This document shows, piece after piece, positions 1-7,374 of a stretch of DNA of 9,630 bases. Below the pieces are notes generated by a model. The model ran no database searches. It saw nothing but the letters and a program-made list of their open reading frames with translations, and was not told the DNA's origin. Origin of the DNA: Desulfobacteraceae bacterium UBA5852 (lineage in GTDB: Bacteria > Desulfobacterota > Desulfobacteria > Desulfobacterales > UBA5852); assembly GCA_002432195.1 (NCBI GenBank), contig DJGG01000049.1, positions 1-9,630 on the forward strand, in the 5' to 3' direction. Each line of letters begins with the position of its first letter. The stretch's first letter is position 1. Both the position numbers and the translations under genes were made by a program.

Positions 1-1
1 C

Positions 2-139
2 GTGGACGGCAACGTGGTCACCAGCCGCGGCCCCGGAACCGCTCTGGAATTCGCCCTGGCTCTGGTGGCCCTGCTCTTCGGGGAGGATCGGGCGGCGGCG
101 GTGGCCGCACCCCTGGTGATGCCCCCGGGCACTCCGTGA
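2..139 (+). CDS. DJ-1/PfpI family protein, C-terminal fragment
   Basis: Reading from base 2 gives 45 residues followed by TGA at 137-139. The gene is cut by the left edge, so only the C-terminus is visible. It carries the stretch VTSRGPGTALEFALALV, which is the characteristic C-terminal segment of the DJ-1/YajL/ThiJ branch of the DJ-1/PfpI family. Proteins of this branch are small (about 180-190 residues) cytoplasmic proteins of the glutamine-amidotransferase-like fold, linked to oxidative stress and to repair of glyoxal-type damage or chaperone activity. The catalytic cysteine and the N-terminal part lie outside the window, so activity cannot be judged. The last residues (VMPPGTP) are ordinary for a tail. 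The family call is firm because of the motif; the exact subfamily is not. Confidence 0.85.
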   Translation: MDGNVVTSRGPGTALEFALALVALLFGEDRAAAVAAPLVMPPGTP

Positions 140-284
140 CCCCCCGCGCAACCGGCCGGCCATCGCGTCCGGGACCGGCGCCGCGCCAACCTCTCGGATT
201 GCCCCGCCCCTGCAATTGTGTCATACAGCAGACACGCCACCGGCCCACCCGAGTGGCACGGCGTCTACCACTGCGCGGTGCACC

Positions 285-1424
285 ATGCGGATATCGTCCC
301 TGAACCTCTACCATTTCAGCCAGCCCTTCCGGGTGGGATTCATGTCGCCGCAGTTCCACCGGACCGCGGCCGATTCGATCATCGTAGTCCTGGGGTTTGA
401 CAACGGCCTGGTGGGCTTCGGGGAAAGCGCCCCGCGGGGTTATGTCACCGGTGAAACCTGCGCGAGCGTATCCCGGGTAATCGCCGGAAACTTCGCACCG
501 GTGCTGATGGGGCGCCGCGTGGCGCATCTGGAGGATGTCCACGACTGTCTGGCGGACCTCGAGAGGACTTGCGCGCTGAACGGCCTGGGTCCGGTCAACT
601 CCGCCATCGGCGCGATCGACCTGGCCCTGCTGGACGGGTTGGGCCGGCAGCTGGGTGTGCCGGCGCAGTCGTTTCTGCAAGCCGCCCGGCCAGGCACCAT
701 GCCCTTGTCGATCTCCGTCCCGCTGCTGCCCCTGGAGATGGTGGAGCGGCTTTGGGGGCTGATCGACGGCAAGATCACTCTGCAGGCCCTCAAGGTGCTG
801 CTGGAAAACGATCGATCGGCCAACCGGCGACGCGTGGCCTGCATTCGCGCCATGATCCCGCCGGAGATGGAATTGCGCCTGGAGGCCAACGGCAAATGGT
901 CCGCCCGGGAAGCCCTTGAAAACCTCGACGCCCTGCGCGGCTATTTGCCGGCAGCCGTGGAAGAGCCGCTGATCCCCGCGGATCGGGGAATGCTTCGGGA
1001 GCTGCGCCGCCGCTTCGGCATCCCCGTGGTCCTGGACGAATCGATCCAGACGGCGGATGACCTCGCCCGGTTTGCCGGGGACGAGGCCGTGGACGTGGTC
1101 AACATCAAGGTTTCCAAATGCGGCGGCCTGCTCAAATCCCAGGCGCTGGCCCAAGAGGCCCGCCGCCGGGGGATTCGGGTGCAGGTGGGGGCCCATGTGG
1201 GGGAATCGGAAATCCTCGGCGCCGCCGGCCGCATCCTGGCCGGCGCCATCCCGGACCTCACCGTCTACGAGGGCTGTTCGCACCTGCTTTTTGCGAACCT
1301 GATGCAGTCCGCCTCCTGCAATCCCCCCGAACCGTCGCCGGACCGCCCCGGCCTGGGGGTTGCCCATGCGTCCACCGAGGCCTTGCTGGCCCAGGCCGCC
1401 TGCCTGAGCCGATCAACCGGCTGA
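285..1424 (+). CDS. Enolase-superfamily enzyme, muconate cycloisomerase / dipeptide epimerase-like
   Basis: A 379-residue protein of the mandelate racemase/muconate lactonizing group: an N-terminal capping domain (about 1-125) and a TIM-barrel domain. I chose ATG 285 because MRISSLNLYHFSQPF matches the usual family N-terminus; the frame stays open to TTG 216, but those 23 residues look non-coding, and neither start has a good ribosome site. Visible active-site residues: K170, metal ligands E200 (in LRLEANGKW), E226 (VEEP) and D251 (LDES), and the general base K275 (NIKVSKCGG). The spacings 200-226-251-275 equal those remembered for P. putida muconate cycloisomerase (198-224-249-273). The first lysine of the KxK pair is replaced by A168, which argues against ordinary racemase or epimerase chemistry. 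GAHVGESEI fills the last barrel strand. The fold is sure; the substrate (dipeptide, muconate-like or succinylbenzoate-like) is unknown. The next gene starts 64 bases downstream, so co-transcription is possible. Confidence 0.85.
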   Translation: MRISSLNLYHFSQPFRVGFMSPQFHRTAADSIIVVLGFDNGLVGFGESAPRGYVTGETCASVSRVIAGNFAPVLMGRRVAHLEDVHDCLADLERTCALNGLGPVNSAIGAIDLALLDGLGRQLGVPAQSFLQAARPGTMPLSISVPLLPLEMVERLWGLIDGKITLQALKVLLENDRSANRRRVACIRAMIPPEMELRLEANGKWSAREALENLDALRGYLPAAVEEPLIPADRGMLRELRRRFGIPVVLDESIQTADDLARFAGDEAVDVVNIKVSKCGGLLKSQALAQEARRRGIRVQVGAHVGESEILGAAGRILAGAIPDLTVYEGCSHLLFANLMQSASCNPPEPSPDRPGLGVAHASTEALLAQAACLSRSTG

Positions 1425-1488
1425 AGCGCCAATGCCCCGCTGCGTCCCGGCAGCCGACCGGCAATTCCGAAAGGATCGCTGAGAACCC

Positions 1489-4152
1489 ATGCCCCGACTT
1501 CTGCTGATCAACCCGGCCAATGAACACAAGGGTCTGGGCAATATGCAGGCCACGGCCTGGCCGCCCCTCAACCTGCCCTACATCGCCGCCTTGACCCCCC
1601 GCCATTACGACATCGAAGTGCTGGACGAAAATATCGAACCGTTCCAGGAGCGACCTGCCGACATCGTGGGCATCACCGCCTACACCTCCACGGTGCACCG
1701 GGCCTACACCATCGCCCGGACCTTCCGCGCGCGGGGGATTCCCGTGGTCATGGGAGGCATCCATGTCTCCATGCTCCCCGAAGAAGCCCTGGCGCATTGC
1801 GACAGCGTGGTGATCGGCGAGGCCGAAACGGTCTGGGCGCAGGTGCTGGCCGATTTCGAGGCCGGCGCCTTGCAGCCGCGCTACAGCGGAGCGTGGAGCG
1901 ACCTGCAGGACCTGCCCATTCCCCGCCGGGATATCCTCAAGAACCCCTACTACCGCTGGGGCAGCATCCAAACTTCCCGAGGATGCCCTATGAACTGCTC
2001 CTTCTGCTCGGTGACCGCCTTCAACGGCCACCGTTTCCGGCGCCGGCCGCTGGACCAGGTCATCGCCGAATTGAAGCAGGTGCCCCAGAAACTGGTATTG
2101 CTCACCGACGACAACATCATCGGCTACGGTCCCCAGGACGCCGATTGGGCCCGGCGTTTTTTCGAACAGATCCTTCGGGAAGGCATTCGCAAATACTTCT
2201 TTGCCCAGGTATCCCTCAACTTCGGCGAGGATCCCGATCTGGTGCGCCTGGCGCATCGCGCCGGCCTGCGCGTGGTCTTCGTGGGCATGGAATCCATCAA
2301 CCCCGCCAGCCTGCGGGCCTATCGCAAATCGGTCAACCTGCAGCGCCTGGAGCAGCACCGCTACCGGGAGTTGATCCGTACCATCCGGCGCAACGGCATC
2401 GCCTTTCTGGGAGCCTTTATCCTCGGCGGCGACGAGGACACCCCGGCCGCCTTTCCGGCAACCCTCGACTTCATCCGCACGAGCGGCGTGGACATTCTTC
2501 AGGTCACCAAGCCCACGCCCCTGCCGGGCACGCGCTTCTGGGGCGAACTGCAGGCCGAACAGCGCATCTTCCTCCAGGACTACCCCCACGACTGGAGCCA
2601 GTTCCGCCTCACCAAGATGGTGTTTATCCCCCGCCGCATGTCCCTGGACGACAACATCCACCGTCACGCCGATTTCCTGGACTACGGCATCCCCCAACTG
2701 CTCACCGAAGGCTTCTATTTCGCGGACGGCCAGATCCTGGAGGAGGTCTACGTCTACGGGTCCTTCATGCAGAGCAAGATGTACGCCCGCGGCGTGCGCT
2801 GCAGCGACTGTCACGACGTCCACAACATCCGTCGCCTCGCGCCGGGCAACGCCTTGTGCCGGCAATGCCACCAGGCTGATGTCTACGACCAGAAAGGCCA
2901 CCATTTCCACAAGCAGGCGGGGGAAGCCGGGGAGCCGATCCGGTCGGCCGGGGGGGAGGTCCTCTTCGAGGTGGGCAGCGGCGCCCAGTGCGAGGGGTGC
3001 CACATGCCCGGCCGTTTTTACATGGGCGTCGACTACCGCCCGGACCACAGCTTCCGCCTGCCGCGGCCGGATCTCACCCTCACGCTGGGCACCCCCAACG
3101 CCTGCGACCGCTGCCACGGGGACAAGACCACCCAATGGTCGCAGGACGCCATGGCGAAATGGTACGGGCATGCCCGCCGGCCCCATTACGGCCAGATCCT
3201 CCAGGCCGGGAGGCAGCGCCGGCCGGAGGCGGCCGCGGCGCTGGCCTCCCTGGCGGGGGACCGCCTGTACCCCACCATCGTGCGGGCCAGCGCCCTGGCC
3301 GAGCTGGCGGCCTACGGCGGCGAGACCGCCCGGAAGGCCCTGGAGTCGGCCTTGAACGACGAAGCCTCCCTGATGCGCCAGACCGCCGTGCGCCACCTGC
3401 CCGAGCTCGACCCCGGCACGCGGTTGACGCTGCTTGCGCCCCTGCTCTACGACCCGGTGCGGGGGGTGCGCATGGAGGCCGCCGCCGCGGTGGCCGGCAC
3501 CGCCCCCCGGGAGCTTCCGGCGGACACGCGCCGGCAGTTCGACGCGGCCCTGGCCGAGTACCGCCAGGCCATGGAGCGCACGGCCGATTTCGCCGCCTCC
3601 CGCCACAACCTGGGCAACCTCTATCGGAATTTGGGGCAGAACCAGGAAGCGGTGGCGCAGTACCAAAAAGCGGCGGCCATCGACGGCGAGTTCTACCCGG
3701 CCCAGGTGAACCTCGCCATGCTCTACAACCAGCTCGGGCAGAACCAGGCCGCGGAAGCCCTCCTGCAGGAGGTGGTGGCGCGGCATCCCGAGCTCTACGA
3801 CATCCACTACTCGCTGGGGCTGCTGCTGGCCGAGGAAAACCGTTTCCCGGAGGCGGCCGTTTACCTGGAGCAGGCCGCCAAGGGCCTGCCCCAGCGCGCG
3901 CGGATCCACTTCAACCTGGGGCTCCTGCTGCAGCGGCTCGACCGCGACAGCGAGGCCCAGGCGGCCCTGGAGCGGGCGCTGGCCCTCGCCCCCGACGACC
4001 CGGAATACCTTTACGCCCTGGCCGTTTTCCACCTGGAGCGGGGCCATTGGGACGAGGCCCGCCGCATGACGGAGCGGCTCCTGGCCGCTCACCCCGACTG
4101 GCCGGGAGGCGCCCAATTGTCGGCCATCATCGAGCAACAGCGATTGGATTGA
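1489..4152 (+). CDS. Chimeric ORF: B12-binding radical SAM protein fused to C-terminal part of a multihaem cytochrome c with TPR repeats
   Basis: One uninterrupted 887-residue frame with two unrelated halves. Residues 1-385 are a B12-binding-type radical SAM protein: MPRLLLINPA start, GGIHVSMLPEE in the cobalamin-binding-like domain (about 1-130; the classical DxHxxG motif is absent), the [4Fe-4S] cysteines C166, C170 and C173 in CPMNCSFC, then a radical SAM barrel to about 380. From about 389 the sequence is that of the cytochrome c/HEAT/TPR family: FLDYGIPQLLTEGFYFADGQ, four CxxCH haem sites (C438, C457, C501, C539), HEAT-like helices at about 575-670 and about five TPR repeats from about 704 to 870. 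The cytochrome half lacks its expected signal peptide and N-terminal haem sites; the radical SAM half lacks its usual tail. Haem attachment occurs outside the cytoplasm, whereas radical SAM enzymes are cytoplasmic, so the product is unlikely to work as both. A possible ribosome site AAAGGA (1470-1475) is rather far from ATG. Domain calls are firm; whether the fusion is real is open. Confidence 0.85.
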   Translation: MPRLLLINPANEHKGLGNMQATAWPPLNLPYIAALTPRHYDIEVLDENIEPFQERPADIVGITAYTSTVHRAYTIARTFRARGIPVVMGGIHVSMLPEEALAHCDSVVIGEAETVWAQVLADFEAGALQPRYSGAWSDLQDLPIPRRDILKNPYYRWGSIQTSRGCPMNCSFCSVTAFNGHRFRRRPLDQVIAELKQVPQKLVLLTDDNIIGYGPQDADWARRFFEQILREGIRKYFFAQVSLNFGEDPDLVRLAHRAGLRVVFVGMESINPASLRAYRKSVNLQRLEQHRYRELIRTIRRNGIAFLGAFILGGDEDTPAAFPATLDFIRTSGVDILQVTKPTPLPGTRFWGELQAEQRIFLQDYPHDWSQFRLTKMVFIPRRMSLDDNIHRHADFLDYGIPQLLTEGFYFADGQILEEVYVYGSFMQSKMYARGVRCSDCHDVHNIRRLAPGNALCRQCHQADVYDQKGHHFHKQAGEAGEPIRSAGGEVLFEVGSGAQCEGCHMPGRFYMGVDYRPDHSFRLPRPDLTLTLGTPNACDRCHGDKTTQWSQDAMAKWYGHARRPHYGQILQAGRQRRPEAAAALASLAGDRLYPTIVRASALAELAAYGGETARKALESALNDEASLMRQTAVRHLPELDPGTRLTLLAPLLYDPVRGVRMEAAAAVAGTAPRELPADTRRQFDAALAEYRQAMERTADFAASRHNLGNLYRNLGQNQEAVAQYQKAAAIDGEFYPAQVNLAMLYNQLGQNQAAEALLQEVVARHPELYDIHYSLGLLLAEENRFPEAAVYLEQAAKGLPQRARIHFNLGLLLQRLDRDSEAQAALERALALAPDDPEYLYALAVFHLERGHWDEARRMTERLLAAHPDWPGGAQLSAIIEQQRLD

Positions 4153-4488
4153 GACCGGCCGCCCTATCTCACCCCCTCCATGGACGGGCGCCGCACTCCA
4201 AGGATTTCGCCCCTGAGCGTTTGGCTTGACAAGCAGGTTTCGGATTCCTACTGGATGGCAAATATTGACGGTGCGACGCCTGTTGCAATCGGAAGCTCCC
4301 TCTCTCCCCGACCCATCATTGCCTGTCTCTTCCATCCCGCGCTCCGCTTGAGCGAGCACCCCGCGACCTGATCCGCCCGTGCCGGCATCACCAGTCGCGT
4401 ACAGGGTTCCCTCACGCCTGCGCATCTTCGATGGCGTGGGTGTGCCGATTGGCCCGGACGTGTTCCATCATCCCAAAAGGAGATCGAC
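4153..4488. other. Non-coding stretch before the sulfatase gene
   Basis: These 336 bases hold no frame that resembles a protein. The stretch must contain the end of the upstream transcript and probably the promoter of the sulfatase gene, but I see no convincing terminator hairpin with a T-run. A TTGACA hexamer at 4226-4231 is present, but the sequence 17 bases further on (TACTGG) is a poor -10 box. The only solid signal is the ribosome-binding site at the right end. Confidence 0.5.
4475..4482 (+). promoter_or_regulatory. Ribosome-binding site of the sulfatase gene
   Basis: AAAAGGAG lies 6 bases before ATG 4489. It is a near-perfect Shine-Dalgarno sequence and fixes the start of the sulfatase in front of its signal peptide. 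Confidence 0.85.
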
Positions 4489-6096
4489 ATGCGGTACACA
4501 ACCATATTCTCGGTCTGTCTCGTCGTGGCGCTCGCGCTTGCGGCCGCCGCACAGGGGCAATCGCCGGGCCCGAAGCCCAACATCCTGGTCATCTGGGGCG
4601 ATGACATCGGCACCTGGAACATCAGCCACAACAACCGTGGCATGATGGGCTACCGGACCCCCAACATCGACCGCATCGCCAAGGAAGGCGTGGCCTTCAC
4701 CGATTACTACGGCCAGCAGAGCTGCACCGCCGGCCGGGCCGCATTCCTCGGAGGCAGCGTTCCGGTGCGCATGGGCATGACCAAGGTCGGGCTGCCCGGC
4801 GCCGCGGAAGGCTGGCAGAAGCAGGACATCACCATCGCCGCCGTGCTGAAGGAGCAGGGCTATGCGACCGGTCAGTTCGGCAAGAACCATTTCGGCGACC
4901 GCGACGAGCACCTGCCGACCATGCACGGCTTCGACGAGTTCCTGGGCCCTCTCTACCACCTCAATGCCTCGGAAGAGCCCGAGCAACGCGACTACCCTGG
5001 TGACTACGTCCTGCCCAACGGCAAGACCTTCTTCGAACAGTACGGGCCGCGCGGAGTGATCAAGTCCAAAGCCGACGGCAAGGGCGGGCAGACCGTCGAG
5101 GACACCGGCCAGCTCACGAAGAAGCGGATGGAGACGATCGACGAGGAGACCCTTGCCGCGGCGAAGGACTTCCTCAAACGCCAGCACGACGCCGACAAGC
5201 CCTGGTTCATCTGGTGGAACGCCACGCGCATGCATTTCCGCACCCACGTCAAGGATGCGCACATCGGCATCTCCGGTCCCAGCGGCGACGAGTATCACGA
5301 CGGCATGGTGGAGCACGACATGCACGTGGGCGAGCTTCTCAAGCTGCTCGACGATCTGGGCATCGCCGAGAACACGATCGTGTTGTACTCCACCGACAAC
5401 GGCCCGCACTTCAACACCTGGCCGGATGCCGGCTACACAACGTTCCGCAAGGAAAAGAACTCCAATTGGGAAGGCGCCTACCGCGTACCGGCCTTCATTC
5501 GCTGGCCCGCGAAATACCCGGCCGGCGCCACGGTCAATGGCATCGTCGCCCACGAGGACTGGATGGTTACGTTCGCCGCAGCCGCCGGCAAGACCGACCT
5601 CAAGGAAGACATGCTCGACGGCTATCGTGCCATCGGCCGAGAGTACCGCCAACACCTCGATGGATACGACATGAACGACTATCTGTCGAAAGCCGGCATG
5701 TACGCGGACTTCACCGCCAGCATCAAGGCCTCCCCCCGCAAGGAGTTCTTCTACGTCAACGACGACGGCCAGATGGTCGCCATCCGTCTCGGCGACTGGA
5801 AGGCCGTATTCCAGGAGAACCGCGCCGACGCGTTCCAGATCTGGCGCGAGCCGTTCACCGAGCTGCGGGTTCCGCTTCTGTTCCACCTGCGGCGCGACCC
5901 GTTCGAGAAGGCCCAGATCGACGCGAACGTATACCACGACTGGTTCCTCCAACGTCCGTACGTGATCGTGCCGATGCAGCAGTTGGCCGGGAGGTTCTTC
6001 AAGACCCTGGCCGAGTATCCGCCGAGCCAGACGCCCGGCTCCTTCAACCTCGATAAGGTGCAGAAGCAGATCGAGAACGCCGCCAGCGGCAAGTGA
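4489..6096 (+). CDS. Secreted type I sulfatase (arylsulfatase family, formylglycine-dependent)
   Basis: A 535-residue alkaline-phosphatase-fold sulfatase that hydrolyses sulfate esters, probably in the periplasm. Residues 1 to about 23 form a Sec-type signal peptide without a twin arginine. PNILVIWGDDIG supplies metal-binding D38-D39. C79-T-A-G-R83 is the CxAxR sulfatase signature, in which C79 is converted to formylglycine; the maturase (formylglycine-generating enzyme or anSME) is not in the window. K132 and H134 (GKNHFG) and D303-N304 (STDNGPH) occupy the other conserved active-site positions. The second signature is atypical: N133 stands where tryptophan is usual. NWEGAYRVPAFIRWPAKY is the expected post-catalytic segment, and the C-terminal subdomain is complete. 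The length is normal for the family and the ribosome site is strong. The HAD phosphatase follows after 63 bases. The physiological substrate cannot be read from the sequence; aryl sulfate, carbohydrate sulfate or other esters remain possible. Confidence 0.92.
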   Translation: MRYTTIFSVCLVVALALAAAAQGQSPGPKPNILVIWGDDIGTWNISHNNRGMMGYRTPNIDRIAKEGVAFTDYYGQQSCTAGRAAFLGGSVPVRMGMTKVGLPGAAEGWQKQDITIAAVLKEQGYATGQFGKNHFGDRDEHLPTMHGFDEFLGPLYHLNASEEPEQRDYPGDYVLPNGKTFFEQYGPRGVIKSKADGKGGQTVEDTGQLTKKRMETIDEETLAAAKDFLKRQHDADKPWFIWWNATRMHFRTHVKDAHIGISGPSGDEYHDGMVEHDMHVGELLKLLDDLGIAENTIVLYSTDNGPHFNTWPDAGYTTFRKEKNSNWEGAYRVPAFIRWPAKYPAGATVNGIVAHEDWMVTFAAAAGKTDLKEDMLDGYRAIGREYRQHLDGYDMNDYLSKAGMYADFTASIKASPRKEFFYVNDDGQMVAIRLGDWKAVFQENRADAFQIWREPFTELRVPLLFHLRRDPFEKAQIDANVYHDWFLQRPYVIVPMQQLAGRFFKTLAEYPPSQTPGSFNLDKVQKQIENAASGK

Positions 6097-6103
6097 TCCG
6101 AGC

Positions 6104-6135
6104 GCGTCGCGGCGGCGGAGACACCGCCGCGACGC
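6104..6135 (+). terminator. Perfect 12-bp hairpin between sulfatase and HAD genes
   Basis: GCGTCGCGGCGG (6104-6115) pairs without mismatch with CCGCCGCGACGC (6124-6135) around an 8-base loop, starting 8 bases after the sulfatase stop codon. Only TT and then a C-run follow, so it is not a classical intrinsic terminator. It may be a partial terminator or a 3'-end stabiliser that lowers expression of the HAD gene relative to the sulfatase. The stem is seen directly; its role is inferred. Confidence 0.55.
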
Positions 6136-6159
6136 TTCCCCACCAGACGGGAGCCGTCA

Positions 6160-7146
6160 ATGCCTGCCATCCGCAGCGTGCTGTCGCACCTGGTCCTGAT
6201 CCTCACCGCGGCGGCCGCCACAGCCCAACCGCTGCCGTCCTGGAACGACACGCCCACGAAACAGGCGATCGTCGCGTTCGTCGAGCGCGTGACGACGCCG
6301 GGCGCCCCCGACTTCGTGCCGCCCGCCGAACGCATCGCCGTGTTCGACAACGACGGCACGCTGTGGGCGGAGCAGCCCATGTACTTCCAGCTGCTTTTCG
6401 CCCTCGACCGGGTGAAGGCCCTGGCCCCCCAGCACCCGGAATGGAAGAACCAGGAGCCCTATGCCTCGCTGCTCAAGGGGGACGTGAAAACGGCGCTGGC
6501 CGGCGGCGAGAGAGCGATCCTCGAAATCGTCATGGCCACCCACGCGGGCATGACCACGGCGGAATTCGAGGGGATCGTCACGGATTGGATCGCCACGGCG
6601 CGGCATCCGGTGACCCAAAGGCGCATCACCGAGATGGTCTACCAGCCGATGCTCGAACTGCTCGCCTTCCTGCGGGCCAAGGGCTTCAAGACCTTCATCG
6701 TCTCGGGCGGCGGCATCGAGTTCATGCGGCCCTGGGCCGAGGCGGTCTATGGCATCCCGCCCGAGCAGATCGTGGGCAGCAGCATCAGGACCAAGTTCGA
6801 GATGCGCGGCAATGGGCCGGCGCTCGTGCGGCTGCCGGAGATCGATTTCATCGATGACCAGGAAGGCAAACCGGTGGGCATCCACTCCCACATCGGCCGC
6901 CGCCCGGTCGCCGCCTTCGGCAACTCCGACGGCGACCTGCCGATGCTCCAGTGGACCGCCGGCGGCCAGGGGGCGCGGTTTGCACTGATTGTCCACCACA
7001 CCGACGCCGCGCGCGAGTGGGCCTACGACCGCCAATCGCACATCGGACGCCTCGACAAGGCCCTCGATGAAGCCGGGGCCAAAGGCTGGACCGTCGTCGA
7101 CATGAAACAGGATTGGAAGCTGATCTACCCGTTTCAAAAGAAGTAA
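6160..7146 (+). CDS. Secreted HAD-superfamily phosphatase (phosphoserine-phosphatase-like)
   Basis: A 328-residue protein with a hydrophobic signal peptide (about 1-22, cut probably after ATA or TAQ), so it should act outside the cytoplasm. HAD motif I is VFDNDGTLW with nucleophile D63 and acid/base D65. Motif II is S182 in VSGGG, and motif IV is GNSDGD at 254-259 with the Mg-binding aspartates. A helical cap occupies the stretch between motifs I and II (about 75-165), as in the phosphoserine-phosphatase-like (C1-cap) group. The likely reaction is hydrolysis of a phosphomonoester; the substrate is unknown. GGGAG (6149-6153) lies 6 bases before ATG 6160 and supports the start. It follows the sulfatase after 63 bases, across a hairpin, and the two probably form one transcript. 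The enzyme class is well supported; calling it a phosphoserine phosphatase would be too specific given its secretion and length. Confidence 0.88.
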   Translation: MPAIRSVLSHLVLILTAAAATAQPLPSWNDTPTKQAIVAFVERVTTPGAPDFVPPAERIAVFDNDGTLWAEQPMYFQLLFALDRVKALAPQHPEWKNQEPYASLLKGDVKTALAGGERAILEIVMATHAGMTTAEFEGIVTDWIATARHPVTQRRITEMVYQPMLELLAFLRAKGFKTFIVSGGGIEFMRPWAEAVYGIPPEQIVGSSIRTKFEMRGNGPALVRLPEIDFIDDQEGKPVGIHSHIGRRPVAAFGNSDGDLPMLQWTAGGQGARFALIVHHTDAAREWAYDRQSHIGRLDKALDEAGAKGWTVVDMKQDWKLIYPFQKK

Positions 7147-7361
7147 GCCGAATGCAGGATGGCCGCCGATGTCTCCACGGCCGGCGCCAACCCGGCGGGA
7201 ATGACCCTTCCGGGCCGCTCCCAGATGCTGGTGATTTGGCGGTTCCGATTTGGGCGGCCGCGGCCAGCCGGCACCGGGAGCGTCGCAACCGCCCAGGAAC
7301 TGAATCTGGAGATCAGCGCTGTAACCCTAAACCATAACCTGCAACCCGCGCATCAATCTTC

Positions 7362-7367
7362 AAGGAG
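7362..7367 (+). promoter_or_regulatory. Ribosome-binding site deciding the lipoprotein start
   Basis: AAGGAG lies 7 bases before ATG 7375. The frame is open further upstream, to 7159, but this site and the signal peptide that begins at 7375 show that 7375 is the real start. Confidence 0.88.
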
Positions 7368-7374
7368 CGAACCC

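Noticed and set aside
216..284. Upstream TTG start for the enolase-superfamily protein
   Set aside because: The 23 extra residues are Thr/Pro/Ala-rich, match no family N-terminus and form no signal peptide; ATG 285 gives the expected start.
18..1367. A 449-residue minus-strand frame
   Set aside because: It lies opposite the enolase-superfamily gene and the DJ-1 tail, and has a low-complexity Arg/Gly/Pro-rich sequence without motifs.
4226..4254. TTGACA hexamer as a sigma-70 promoter for the sulfatase
   Set aside because: No acceptable -10 box lies at 16-18 bases (TACTGG is the best) and it is over 230 bases from the start codon. The same region does not fit the sigma-54 spacing either.
1258..4425. 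A 1055-residue open frame on the minus strand
   Set aside because: It is antisense to the radical SAM/cytochrome ORF, whose domains are certain. Its composition (rich in G, A, V, R, H, Q, with no known motif) is typical of the mirror frame of a GC-rich gene.
4468..5952. A 494-residue open frame on the minus strand
   Set aside because: It is a shadow of the sulfatase gene: no domain is recognisable and it ends inside the sulfatase signal-peptide region.
7159..7374. N-terminal extension of the lipoprotein from 7159
   Set aside because: It would bury the lipoprotein signal 72 residues inside the protein, and the AAGGAG site points clearly to 7375.
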